Translations under genes and position numbers: made by a program | Part shown: positions 8,938 to 17,633 of the stretch, piece by piece | Layout of the letters: each line of letters opens with the position of its first letter | Position numbering within the stretch: position 1 is the first letter of the stretch | The notes under the pieces: model-generated | What the model was told of the DNA's origin: nothing | What the model saw: the letters and a program-made list of their open reading frames with translations, nothing else | Databases searched by the model: none | From: Aminobacter sp. AP02 | GTDB taxonomy: Bacteria; Pseudomonadota; Alphaproteobacteria; Rhizobiales; Rhizobiaceae | Direction: 5' to 3' | Assembly: GCF_003148805.1 (NCBI RefSeq) | Contig: NZ_QGGX01000003.1 | Location: 248,001-312,000, forward strand | Length of the DNA stretch: 64,000 bases

Positions 8938-9819
8938 TCAGTTGATGAGGCCGGCGTGCTTCATCGCCGCATCGATCTTTTCGGCGGTCGATGCCTCGAC
9001 GGTCATCAGCGGCGAGCGCAGCACGTTCTCGATCCTGCCGAGGCGCGACAGCGCGTATTTTGCGCCGGAAGCGCCGGGCTCGATGAAGATCGCCTTGTGC
9101 AGCGGCATGAGGCGGTCCTGCAGCTCGAGCGCGCTGTCCTTGTCGTTGGCGAGGCTCGCCTTCTGGAACTCCGCGCAAAGCCGGGGCGCGACATTCGACG
9201 TCACGGAAATGGCGCCGACACCGCCATGGGCGTTGAAGCCGAGCGCGGATGCGTCCTCGCCCGAGAGCTGGATGAAATCCTTGCCGCAGGTGATGCGCTG
9301 CTCGGAGACGCGCTCGACCTTGCCGGTCGCGTCCTTGACGCCCGCGATGTTCTTGAAGTCGTGGGCCAGCCGGCCCATTGTCTCCGGCGTCATGTCGATG
9401 ATCGAGCGTGGCGGGATGTTGTAGATGATGACCGGCAGGGTCGTTGCCTGCGAAACGGCCGCGAAATGCGCGTAAAGGCCGCGCTGCGTCGGCTTGTTGT
9501 AATAGGGCGTGACCACCAGCACGGCGTCCGCGCCGACGCTTTCGGCATACTTCACCAGACCGACGGCCTCTTCGGTGTTGTTCGAACCGGCGCCGGCAAT
9601 CACCGGCACGCGGCCCCGCGCGACTTCGACGCACATCTTCACGACATGGCGATGCTCGTCGTGGCTCAGCGTCGGCGACTCGCCGGTGGTGCCGACGGGC
9701 ACAAGACCAGTCGTGCCCTCGGCGATCTGCCATTCGACGAGTTCGCGAAAGGCTTTCTCGTCGAGACGGCCATTCTTGTCGAATGGTGTCACGAGCGCGG
9801 TAAGTGAGCCTCTCAGCAT
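8938..9819 (-). CDS. dapA: 4-hydroxy-tetrahydrodipicolinate synthase
   Basis: Condenses pyruvate with aspartate semialdehyde, the first committed step to lysine and diaminopimelate. This 293-residue aldolase-type TIM barrel has the Schiff-base lysine K162 in GVKDATG and the catalytic tyrosine Y133 in [16 protein letters not shown] at 43-48 binds the pyruvate carboxylate. I chose ATG 9819 ([14 protein letters not shown]) because GGAG lies nine bases upstream; an in-frame TTG three codons earlier has no such site. It is divergent from a lytic transglycosylase, so cell-wall precursor synthesis and murein cleavage sit back to back across about 230 bp of shared promoter region. Confidence 0.95.
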   Translation of the reverse strand: MLRGSLTALVTPFDKNGRLDEKAFRELVEWQIAEGTTGLVPVGTTGESPTLSHDEHRHVVKMCVEVARGRVPVIAGAGSNNTEEAVGLVKYAESVGADAVLVVTPYYNKPTQRGLYAHFAAVSQATTLPVIIYNIPPRSIIDMTPETMGRLAHDFKNIAGVKDATGKVERVSEQRITCGKDFIQLSGEDASALGFNAHGGVGAISVTSNVAPRLCAEFQKASLANDKDSALELQDRLMPLHKAIFIEPGASGAKYALSRLGRIENVLRSPLMTVEASTAEKIDAAMKHAGLIN

Positions 9820-10050
9820 GTCGTCCAACTCCAGGAACCCTACGGTTTCGCAGCCTTTTTGATGTCGCCGGCTTTCTAGCCGAAAGCGGGGCCGCGCACC
9901 ATAGTCTCGACACCAATTTGCGGCAAGTGTGGCCGGTGCCTATATGGCTTCAATTCGAACGACCACGCTAACCTTTCATTTACCCGCTCTTCACCAGATC
10001 AACCTAGGCTCGTGATAAACGCCTCCGACTGTCACCTGCAAGGATAAGGA

Positions 10051-12093
10051 ATGGCCAGGATCATTCGGGCTGCCAGGCCGCATCATATAGCGCTTTTGGG
10101 CGCTCTTATCGCCCTCGCGCCCGTGCCCGCCGGCAGTTCCAGCCTCGACCCGCAGGCAACGTCGGCCCTCCCCTTCGCCAGCATCGGCAAGGCCGATGCC
10201 GCGCGCGCCGCCTTTGGCACGCTGGACCGGCTGAAGAACGGACTCGATGCGCTTTCCAGCGGCGATCTGGCGCAGGCGCGCGCCATCCGCGACAGTTTGC
10301 CCGCGACCGCGCTCGACCGCCACATCCTGATGTGGGCGATCGCCATCAATGGCGGCGACCAGGTACCCAGCGCCGACATCGCCGCTGCTGCCCAGGCCCT
10401 GCCCAACTGGCCGGGCCTCGCCACGCTTCGCCGCAACAGCGAGCGCGCCATGGCGCGTGAAAATCCCGGCCCCAACATCGTCGTTTCGGCCTTCGCCGGC
10501 AGCGAGCCGCAAACCGTCGAAGGCGCGTTGCTGCTCGCCCGCGCGCAGAAGGAACTCGGCAACGCCAAGGCAGCACTCGCCGTGCTGCTGCCCTACTGGC
10601 GCAACGAGAAGCTGGACGCCAAGTACGAAATCGCCATCCTCAATGACTTCGGCAGCCTGATCCCCGCCGCCGACCACCGCATCCGCATGGAACGCATGCT
10701 CTATGCCGACCGGGTGAATTCCGCGGTTCGGGTCGCCGACCTCGCCGGCGCCAAGGCACTGGCCGATGCATGGGCGGCTGTGATCAGGGGCGACAAGAAG
10801 GCGGGAGCGCTGCTCGACGCCGTGCCGGCAAACCAGCGTTCGGCGGGTTATTTCTTCGCCAAGGCGCGGTACTTGCGCAAGCAGGAAAAATTCGCCGACG
10901 CGGCAGCAGCGATGCTCAAGGCGCCAAAGGAGCGTGCGGCACTGATCGATCCGGACGCCTGGTGGATGGAACGCCGCGTATTGTCGCGCGAACTGCTCGA
11001 TGAAGGCGACATCAAGAGCGCCTACCGGATCGCCGCCGCCCACTCGGCGGAAAGCCCGACCAACGCCGCCGACGCGGAGTTCCACGCCGGCTGGTACGCC
11101 CTGCGCGGCCTCAACGACGCCAAGACCGCCTCGGTCCATTTCGCCAACATCGCCAAGATCGCTGGCAGCCCTATCTCGTCGTCGCGCGCATATTACTGGC
11201 TCGGCCGCGCCGCCGAATCGGGCGGGCCGGGCGATGCGAAGGATTATTTCGCGCGCGCCGCCAGCTACGGCACGACGTTCTACGGCCAGCTCGCCGCCGA
11301 ACGGATCGGCCGCAAGGCGCTCAATGTCGCCTATCCCGCGCCGACCGCGGCCGACCGCCAGACATTCTCGCAACGCGAGGCCGTCAGCGCGATCACGAGA
11401 TTGGAAGGATCCGGCTACGCACGCTATGCCGAGATGCTTTACCGCGACCTCGCCGCACAGTTGAACAGCCCGGGCGAACTGGCGCTACTCGCTGCCATGG
11501 CCGAAAAACAGGACAATCACTATCTGGCCCTGCGCGTCGGCAAGATCGCTGCCCAGCGCGGGCTCGACATCGGTGCTTTGTCACATCCGATCGGCGTCAT
11601 CCCCGCCTCGGCCAATATTTCGGGGTCGGGCAAGGCGCTGGCCTACGCCATCGCGCGGCAGGAAAGCGAGTTCAAGGTGTCAGCCATCTCGGGCGCCGGC
11701 GCGCGCGGGCTCTTGCAGCTCATGCCAGGCACGGCCAAGGACCTGGCAAAGAAGGCCGGCATGGTCTATTCGAAGGACCGCCTGACCACGGATGCCGCCT
11801 ACAATGCCACATTGGGCGCGACCTTCCTTGGCCAGCAGCTCAGTCGTTTCGATGGATCCTACATTCTGACCTTCGCCGGCTACAACGCCGGGCCGCGTCG
11901 TGCGGACCAATGGATTGCTAGATATGGCGACCCGCGCGGAAAGGACATCGACACCGTCGTCGACTGGATCGAACGCATTCCATTCTCCGAAACCCGCAGC
12001 TACGTCCAGCGCGTCATGGAGAACTACCAGGTCTACAAAATGCGCCTGTCGGGCAGCTATGACATCGATGGTGACCTAGTGAAGGGTCGCTGA
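10051..12093 (+). CDS. Soluble-type lytic murein transglycosylase (Slt family)
   Basis: A 680-residue periplasmic enzyme that cleaves peptidoglycan glycan strands. A signal-like hydrophobic segment lies at about 10-30. It is followed by a long helical superhelix typical of Slt70 proteins (repeated short helices with ALDRHILMWAIAINGGD and YYWLGRAAESGG). The C-terminal lysozyme-like domain has the catalytic glutamate in ARQESEFKVSAIS (about 533-545), GARGLLQLMPGTA and TFAGYNAGPRR. The start MARIIRAAR at 10051 follows AAGGA. It is divergent from dapA and upstream of an alpha/beta hydrolase after a 93 bp gap. Confidence 0.93.
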   Translation: MARIIRAARPHHIALLGALIALAPVPAGSSSLDPQATSALPFASIGKADAARAAFGTLDRLKNGLDALSSGDLAQARAIRDSLPATALDRHILMWAIAINGGDQVPSADIAAAAQALPNWPGLATLRRNSERAMARENPGPNIVVSAFAGSEPQTVEGALLLARAQKELGNAKAALAVLLPYWRNEKLDAKYEIAILNDFGSLIPAADHRIRMERMLYADRVNSAVRVADLAGAKALADAWAAVIRGDKKAGALLDAVPANQRSAGYFFAKARYLRKQEKFADAAAAMLKAPKERAALIDPDAWWMERRVLSRELLDEGDIKSAYRIAAAHSAESPTNAADAEFHAGWYALRGLNDAKTASVHFANIAKIAGSPISSSRAYYWLGRAAESGGPGDAKDYFARAASYGTTFYGQLAAERIGRKALNVAYPAPTAADRQTFSQREAVSAITRLEGSGYARYAEMLYRDLAAQLNSPGELALLAAMAEKQDNHYLALRVGKIAAQRGLDIGALSHPIGVIPASANISGSGKALAYAIARQESEFKVSAISGAGARGLLQLMPGTAKDLAKKAGMVYSKDRLTTDAAYNATLGATFLGQQLSRFDGSYILTFAGYNAGPRRADQWIARYGDPRGKDIDTVVDWIERIPFSETRSYVQRVMENYQVYKMRLSGSYDIDGDLVKGR

Positions 12094-12186
12094 CACGCCT
12101 CCTTGCCCTCGTTTGACTCTCGCAAGGAGCCCGTAGCTAATTCAGGTTGTTACGACAGGCGCTTAATACGGGGGGGAGAGGCGGCA

Positions 12187-13068
12187 ATGGCTGGCCATGA
12201 CGGCTATTCGGACTTCTTTTATGCATCGCAGGACGGCCTGAGGCTTCACGCGCGACTCTACGGCGCCGGCAATCCCGGCTTGCCAGTCGTGTGCCTGCCT
12301 GGACTCACCCGCAACGCCCGGGACTTTCACGAACTCGCGCTTCATCTCGCCACAGATCCAGAAAAACCACGTCGAATCATATGCTTCGACTATCGCGGGC
12401 GCGGCCGCTCGGAATACGACCCGAACTGGCAGAACTACAATGTCGGGATGGAAGCAGCCGATATCCTTGCGGGCCTCGACGCACTCGGCATCGATCAGGG
12501 CGGCTTCATCGGAACGTCGCGCGGCGGGTTGATCATCCACCTCCTGGCCGCGATGCGCCCTGCCCTCATCAAGGCGGTCGTGCTCAACGACATCGGCCCC
12601 GTTATCGAACCGGCCGGACTTGCCCTTATTCGCTCGTATCTGGAGAATTCACCGAGCCCGACGGATTTCGTCGATGCGATCAGGATTCAAAAAGCCGTCC
12701 ACGGCGAAGCGTTTCCGGCACTGACCGAGGTCGACTGGCAGCGATTCGTCCACGCGATCTATCGCAACGAAGATGGAAGGCCGGTCGTCGACTTCGATCC
12801 CGCCTTGATCAACACCGTGCTGGCAATGGATCTTAGCCAGCCGTTGTCTGATTTGTGGCCGCAGTTCGCCACACTATGCGCCATACCGATGCTCGCCATC
12901 CGCGGCGCAAACTCACGGCTGCTGTCGGTTGCAACCATAGAAGAAATGCGCATGCGCCATCCGGGGCTTGAAACGATCACGGTCAAAGGCCAGGGACACG
13001 CACCGTTCCTGGAGACAGGCGCATTACCCGAGAAAATTGCGGATTTCATAAGCAGTGTAGACGCTTAG
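12187..13068 (+). CDS. Alpha/beta hydrolase
   Basis: A 293-residue alpha/beta-fold hydrolase of unknown substrate. The oxyanion region CLPGLTRNARDF is at 36-47, the nucleophile elbow GTSRGG at 109-114 gives Ser111, and the C-terminal GQGHAPFLE supplies the likely catalytic histidine near 271. The GRGRSEYD segment (71-78) is common in esterases, lactonases and haloperoxidase-like members. I chose ATG 12187 because GGGGAGAG precedes it; the frame stays open to 12103 without a good start signal there. No signal peptide is seen, so it is probably cytoplasmic. The gene ends just before a strong terminator shared with the convergent porin. Confidence 0.85.
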   Translation: MAGHDGYSDFFYASQDGLRLHARLYGAGNPGLPVVCLPGLTRNARDFHELALHLATDPEKPRRIICFDYRGRGRSEYDPNWQNYNVGMEAADILAGLDALGIDQGGFIGTSRGGLIIHLLAAMRPALIKAVVLNDIGPVIEPAGLALIRSYLENSPSPTDFVDAIRIQKAVHGEAFPALTEVDWQRFVHAIYRNEDGRPVVDFDPALINTVLAMDLSQPLSDLWPQFATLCAIPMLAIRGANSRLLSVATIEEMRMRHPGLETITVKGQGHAPFLETGALPEKIADFISSVDA

Positions 13069-13202
13069 GCGTTCTCAGGCGCTCGCACGGGCATCTCCTA
13101 GAACTGCTTATCGCCAGAACGCCTTGCACGATTGTTCGCAGCGCCGCCACGCGGGTGCTTTGCGACGGCGTTCGGCACCGCCACGACCTTGCTTTGCCGA
13201 AC

Positions 13203-13233
13203 AAAAAAACCCGGCGGTTGCCCGCCGGGTTTT
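13203..13233. terminator. Bidirectional intrinsic terminator between hydrolase and porin
   Basis: A 10-bp stem AACCCGGCGG/CCGCCGGGTT (13208-13231) with a four-base loop is flanked by an A-run on the left and a T-run on the right. It can serve the plus-strand hydrolase and the minus-strand porin. Confidence 0.85.
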
Positions 13234-13256
13234 CCTCAGATCAGCTGTAGAGCCGA

Positions 13257-14381
13257 TTAGAACGATGCGTCGAGGCGCAGGAAGCCAGCGAAACCGCCGC
13301 CATTTGCAGTGCGCTCGAGGGTGTCGCCGTTGAAGTAGTTGAGGGCGAGCTTGGCATCGAGGTTCTCGACGATGTTGTAGTCGACGACCGCGCCGAGCGA
13401 GTAGTCGTTGTCGCCGCCGACCGGACGACCGCCGAGGTTGTTGTCGTGCGCGTCGCCGAAGTACTGACCGCCGAAGCCGACTGCCAGCTTTTCGTTGACC
13501 TGGTACTTCAGGTAACCAGCAACCGTCCAAGCGTAGCCTTTGTAAACGCCGCCCTGGAAGTTGTCGACTGCCCCGAGTTGGTTGATGGACCAGAAGGTCG
13601 GGCCCGACTCGTAGCCTGCCAGAACCTGCAGGGTAAGGGCGTCGGTTGCCTTGAAGTTGGCAATCGCCTTGAGAGCGAACTCTTCGTAGGCGTTGTCATA
13701 GCCAGCGTACAGGTTGAGCGAACCCCAACCCTGGTTGATGGCAACCTTGCCGACGACCAGCGGAACGTAGTCGAAGTTGTCCGACTCTTCTTCCAGACCG
13801 AGCGACACTGCGATGCCGTTGCCGGCGTCGAAGGTGTAGCGGATCTGGTTGACGCGGTCGCCGCCGCCGGCATCGAACTCGCCGGAAAGATCGCCGTCGA
13901 ACAGGGTGTCGGTGTGACCGACGAGCAGGCCGCCGAGCTCGAAGTAGGCATGACGCAGAGCCGTGCCGCTTTCGCCCTTGACACCACGCCAGTATTCACC
14001 TGGCTGGCCCTGAACCCGGCCAGCACCTGCCTCGTTGCTCCAGCCGCCGCCCTGAACGCTCGCCTGGAACTCGATGTAACGGCGGAACGTGCCGTATTCG
14101 GTTTCCGAACGTGCGTCGAACTTCAGACGGGCGAGTGCCTGCTTGTTCCAGCCTTCGTCGCCGATGTGCTGAGCGCTGCTGATCTGGTAACGAACGAGGC
14201 CGCCGATCTTGAGGCAGGTCTCGGTGCCGGGGATGTAGTAGAAGCCCGCGCCGTAGACGTCGCAGATGCGGACGTATTCCATGGGCTCCGGCTCAGCGAC
14301 GACGACAGCGTCGGCCGCACGAGCGCCGGAGACTGCGAGCAGAGCCGCAGCGGAGCCGAGAAGAAGGCTCTTAATGTTCAT
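13257..14381 (-). CDS. Outer-membrane porin, Omp2-like (copy 1)
   Basis: A 374-residue porin of the alphaproteobacterial (Brucella Omp2a/Omp2b-like) family that forms a diffusion channel in the outer membrane. The signal peptide MNIKSLLLGSAAALLAVSG ends at ARA/ADA near residue 22, and the mature start holds the EPMEYVRICDVYGAGFYYIP segment with C-terminal FLRLDASF, a typical beta-barrel end with terminal Phe. ATG 14381 has a perfect GGAGGT site. A second, divergent copy at 15083 is almost identical over the first 180 nucleotides and diverges mainly in the surface loops. Expect strong expression: the codon bias is strict and the 3' end has a strong terminator. Confidence 0.93.
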   Translation of the reverse strand: MNIKSLLLGSAAALLAVSGARAADAVVVAEPEPMEYVRICDVYGAGFYYIPGTETCLKIGGLVRYQISSAQHIGDEGWNKQALARLKFDARSETEYGTFRRYIEFQASVQGGGWSNEAGAGRVQGQPGEYWRGVKGESGTALRHAYFELGGLLVGHTDTLFDGDLSGEFDAGGGDRVNQIRYTFDAGNGIAVSLGLEEESDNFDYVPLVVGKVAINQGWGSLNLYAGYDNAYEEFALKAIANFKATDALTLQVLAGYESGPTFWSINQLGAVDNFQGGVYKGYAWTVAGYLKYQVNEKLAVGFGGQYFGDAHDNNLGGRPVGGDNDYSLGAVVDYNIVENLDAKLALNYFNGDTLERTANGGGFAGFLRLDASF

Positions 14382-14529
14382 TTTCTGACCTCCAGTCAGA
14401 ATCGTGACTGAAAGCCGAAAGAAGCACGCCTGCGGACGCGCTGAAGACGCAAAGCCTCGCAGGTGCAAGCCCGCAAGTGGTTGAACTATCTTTGGTTTTT
14501 GGATTTCTCTGGAGGTGACGGCCAGAGGC

Positions 14530-14620
14530 TGGCGGAGAGGATGGGATTCGAACCCACGAGAAGCTTTTGACCTCTACTCCCTTAGCAGGGGAGCGCCTTC
14601 GACCACTCGGCCACCTCTCC
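14530..14620 (-). tRNA. tRNA-Ser (anticodon GCU)
   Basis: On the minus strand the acceptor stem is GGAGAGG paired with CCTCTCC. The D arm begins GGCCGAGTGG, the anticodon loop is CTGCTAA with anticodon GCT, a long variable arm follows, and the T arm contains GGTTCGAATCC. The discriminator G is at 14533 and an encoded CCA ends at 14530. It lies between the two divergent porin genes, in the same orientation as porin copy 1. Confidence 0.96.
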
Positions 14621-15082
14621 GTTGCGCCGCTGGATAAAGAAAAGGGGCGGCACAATCAATAAGCCTTTGCGACAATCGACATAAAAAGCGTCGCCAGGCT
14701 ACCTCACTGCGCGAATCGTCGATGCTCATTCCTTCCTGACGAGCTCGCCAGCGCTTCAAGATTCGAGAACAATGCAACTCAGATGGGACACAAGAGACGG
14801 CTCGGGCCGCGGGAAAACGGCGTCTGCATGCCCCATTTCTTAACGACTTCTTTATGGGAGGTATCAAATCGTGTCATTTGTGCAACATCGCATACCGATA
14901 GCGCGCCCAGAGCCCCCTGTAGATTGCGATGGCTGTTGAACCGCGCCGGCTCATGGGTAATGTCGGGATCGAAGAGGGAGCGCGGTGCGCATCTTTTTCA
15001 AACGGGGATGGGGCAGGGAACGCTGTCCTTCAGCAAAAAATACCCAGACCCTCTTTTGAAACTTTTGACTGGAGGTCAGAAA

Positions 15083-16204
15083 ATGAACATTAAGAGCCTT
15101 CTTCTCGGCTCCGCTGCGGCTCTGCTCGCAGTCTCCGGCGCTCGTGCGGCCGACGCTGTCGTCGTCGCTGAGCCGGAGCCCATGGAATACGTCCGCATCT
15201 GCGACGTCTACGGCGCGGGCTTCTACTACATCCCCGGCACCGAGACCTGCCTCAAGGTTGGCGGCCTCGTTCGTTACCAGATCGACTTCGCCGAACACAT
15301 TGGCGACGACGGCTGGAACAAGCAGGCGCTCGCCCGTCTGAAGTTCGACGCACGTTCGGAAACCGAGTACGGCACGTTCCGCCGCTACATCGAGTTCCAG
15401 GCGAGCATCGGCGGCGGCGGCTGGGTGCATGACACTGACCCGGAGACCGGCGAAGAGTTTGACGTCTGGACCGGCGTCAAGTCCGAGGGCAATACGGCTC
15501 TGCGTCATGCCTACTTCGAGCTCGGCGGCCTGCTCGTCGGTCACACCGACACCCTGTTCGACGGCGACCTCGACGGCGAGTTCGATTCGGGCGGCGGCGA
15601 CCGAATCAACCAGATCCGCTACACCTTCGACGCTGGCAACGGCATCGCAGTGTCGCTCGGCCTGGAAGAAGAGTCGGACAACTTCGACTACGTTCCGCTG
15701 GTCGTCGGCAAGGTTGCCATCACGCAGGGCTGGGGTTCGCTCAACCTGTACGCTGGCTATGACAATGCCTACGAAGAGTTCGCTCTCAAGGCGATCGGCA
15801 ACTTCAAGGCAACCGACGCCCTCACCCTGCAGGTTCTGGCAGGCTACGAGTCGGGCCCGACCTTCTGGTCCATCAACGCCATCGGCGGCACCGAAACGCT
15901 GGCAGCTGCTGGTCCTTACCACGGCTACACCTGGACGATCGCTGGTTACCTGAAGTACCAGGTCAACGAGAAGCTGGCAGTCGGCTTCGGCGGTCAGTAC
16001 TTCGCTGATGCGCACGACAACAACCTGAACGGTCTCCCGGCAGGCGACGCCAACGACTACTCGCTCGGCGCAGTCATCGACTACAACATCGTCGAAAACC
16101 TCGATGCCAAGCTCGCCCTCAACTACTACGATGGCGACACCTTCGACGACTTCGGCAATGGCGGCGGCTTCGCTGGCTTCCTGCGTCTCGACGCTGCGTT
16201 CTAA
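15083..16204 (+). CDS. Outer-membrane porin, Omp2-like (copy 2)
   Basis: A 373-residue paralog of the porin at 13257-14381, in the opposite orientation. Signal peptide and leader, including the GGAGGTCAGAAA ribosome site before ATG 15083, are the same in both copies. The protein bodies share almost all of the DARSETEYGTFRRYIEFQA region and the segment SLNLYAGYDNAYEEFALKAI. They differ in short tracts such as residues 45-52 (IDFAEHIG here, ISSAQHIG in copy 1), the loop after GGGW and the loop after TFWSIN. The reading frame could be extended upstream, but only ATG 15083 gives a signal peptide. Two consecutive TAA stops and an intrinsic terminator follow. Confidence 0.93.
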   Translation: MNIKSLLLGSAAALLAVSGARAADAVVVAEPEPMEYVRICDVYGAGFYYIPGTETCLKVGGLVRYQIDFAEHIGDDGWNKQALARLKFDARSETEYGTFRRYIEFQASIGGGGWVHDTDPETGEEFDVWTGVKSEGNTALRHAYFELGGLLVGHTDTLFDGDLDGEFDSGGGDRINQIRYTFDAGNGIAVSLGLEEESDNFDYVPLVVGKVAITQGWGSLNLYAGYDNAYEEFALKAIGNFKATDALTLQVLAGYESGPTFWSINAIGGTETLAAAGPYHGYTWTIAGYLKYQVNEKLAVGFGGQYFADAHDNNLNGLPAGDANDYSLGAVIDYNIVENLDAKLALNYYDGDTFDDFGNGGGFAGFLRLDAAF

Positions 16205-16229
16205 TAAGCAGACGTCGTAAACAAAAAGG

Positions 16230-16264
16230 CGGCCCGGGTTTCGCGAGAGACCTGGGCCGTTTTT
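16230..16264 (+). terminator. Intrinsic terminator after porin copy 2
   Basis: The stem CGGCCCGGGT/ACCTGGGCCG (16230-16259, one G-T mismatch) is followed by TTTTT. Confidence 0.85.
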
Positions 16265-16460
16265 CTACCGACGGCAGCGTCGGGATGTCGAACCAAATGG
16301 AGGAGCTGGAAGGACGTTGTAGGCGAGTGCAGTCCGAAGCCGGGAAAGAATTGCCCCTGCCGCATTGCCACGAGCCATATGATATTTGCCGCCATCTTGC
16401 CGGCCACCACGACGTAGAGTAGCGTTGGCTGCATTTCGTCGATGGGTTGCCGGAAAATTT

Positions 16461-17393
16461 ATGAAGAAAGCAACTTCAAAGGATCATATTTTGAGCGGCC
16501 ATCATTCTGCCGCCCTAATGACGAATTGCAAGGTAACTTACAATTTCAATACTATTAAAGAAGTAAAGTCGTTTAGGGTTTTAGAGCTTTTTGCGTCCTA
16601 CAAAGATATTCTATGGGACGATGGAAAGCACAAATACAACGTCAGCTCTTTCATCGGCGAGATCGACGAGATTCTTCTAGGCGAGCGCTTCAGCGCTTTT
16701 TCCCAGGAGGCGCTCGACGGCCTGATAGGCTCCCTGCGCCAACGCGGTAACAGCAACGCGACCATCAATCGAAAGATGGCCGCATTGAGCAAACTACTGC
16801 GCAAGGCCTACAAGATGGGAGACGTCCACAGCCTGCCAGAGTTCCGCCGCCAAAAGGAGCGGGCGGGACGAATCCGCTTTCTCGAGCCCGAGGAAGAGGA
16901 CAGGCTCTTTGCCGCCATCAAGTCCCGCAGTGAAGATGCCTACCGTCTGTCGGTATTCCTGGTCGATACCGGGTGCCGCCTTGGCGAGGCCATCGGCCTG
17001 ATCTGGAACGATATTCAAGACACCCGTGTCAGCTTCTGGATCACCAAATCCGGCCGCAGCCGCACCATTCCGCTGACCGTTCGCGCAAGGGAAACGGCAA
17101 AGTGGCCACCGGAACGCGGGCCGCGCCCGAAGGGCCCCTTCGCCATGCTGACGCAGCCCCAGTTCCGCGCGATATGGAACGAAGCCAAAGCCGAAGTGGG
17201 CCTGGCCGCGGACGACCAGGTGGTCCCGCACATCTTGCGCCACACCTGCGCGTCGCGGCTGGTGCAAGGCGGCATCGACATTCGCCGCGTGCAGATGTGG
17301 CTCGGCCACCAGACGCTGACGATGACGATGCGTTACGCCCACCTGGCAACCAACGACCTCGACCGCTGCGTGGTGGTTCTGGAGCGGCACTGA
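16461..17393 (+). CDS. Tyrosine recombinase / site-specific integrase
   Basis: A 310-residue recombinase with a complete catalytic set: R173 (GCRLGEA), K196 (ITKSGRS), H257 and R260 (HILRHTC), H283 (WLGHQTL) and nucleophile Y292 (MRYAHL). The SAM-like N-terminal core-binding domain spans about 60-125. I chose ATG 16461, preceded by GGAAAA; the upstream open frame to 16386 is not protein-like. Composition changes sharply: 16501-16620 is 37 percent GC by my count, whereas 16981-17100 is 59 percent. No phage, transposon or cargo genes accompany it, so it is a solitary or residual mobile-element gene. The nearest tRNA is 1.8 kb away and no attachment-site duplication was seen. Confidence 0.9.
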   Translation: MKKATSKDHILSGHHSAALMTNCKVTYNFNTIKEVKSFRVLELFASYKDILWDDGKHKYNVSSFIGEIDEILLGERFSAFSQEALDGLIGSLRQRGNSNATINRKMAALSKLLRKAYKMGDVHSLPEFRRQKERAGRIRFLEPEEEDRLFAAIKSRSEDAYRLSVFLVDTGCRLGEAIGLIWNDIQDTRVSFWITKSGRSRTIPLTVRARETAKWPPERGPRPKGPFAMLTQPQFRAIWNEAKAEVGLAADDQVVPHILRHTCASRLVQGGIDIRRVQMWLGHQTLTMTMRYAHLATNDLDRCVVVLERH

Positions 17394-17633
17394 CAAGCCA
17401 ATCGAGCGCGACGCGCGCCGGTAGACGGCGCGTGAGGCCAATCGAAACGGGAGCAACCGTGGGGGCGCTGGCGACACTGCGCCAAGAATCGCCGGATAGC
17501 GTCGCGCCGGCTCCCTAAACCTCGGCCACCGCCACAAAGCGCATGCAAGCCCTGCCCCTTTTGTCGTATAGGCGTAGTCTTCCAAGATTTCCGCGCCTTG
17601 TTTGGGGCGGGTTGAGCCAATGAGTATGCTGCC

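Noticed and set aside
9991-11373. 460-codon minus-strand frame over the transglycosylase
   Set aside because: Shadow of a gene with a clear signal peptide and catalytic domain on the plus strand.
14530-17393. Integrative element between tRNA-Ser and the integrase
   Set aside because: The porin between them is chromosomal and no repeat of the tRNA 3' end was seen near the integrase, so no element boundary can be drawn.
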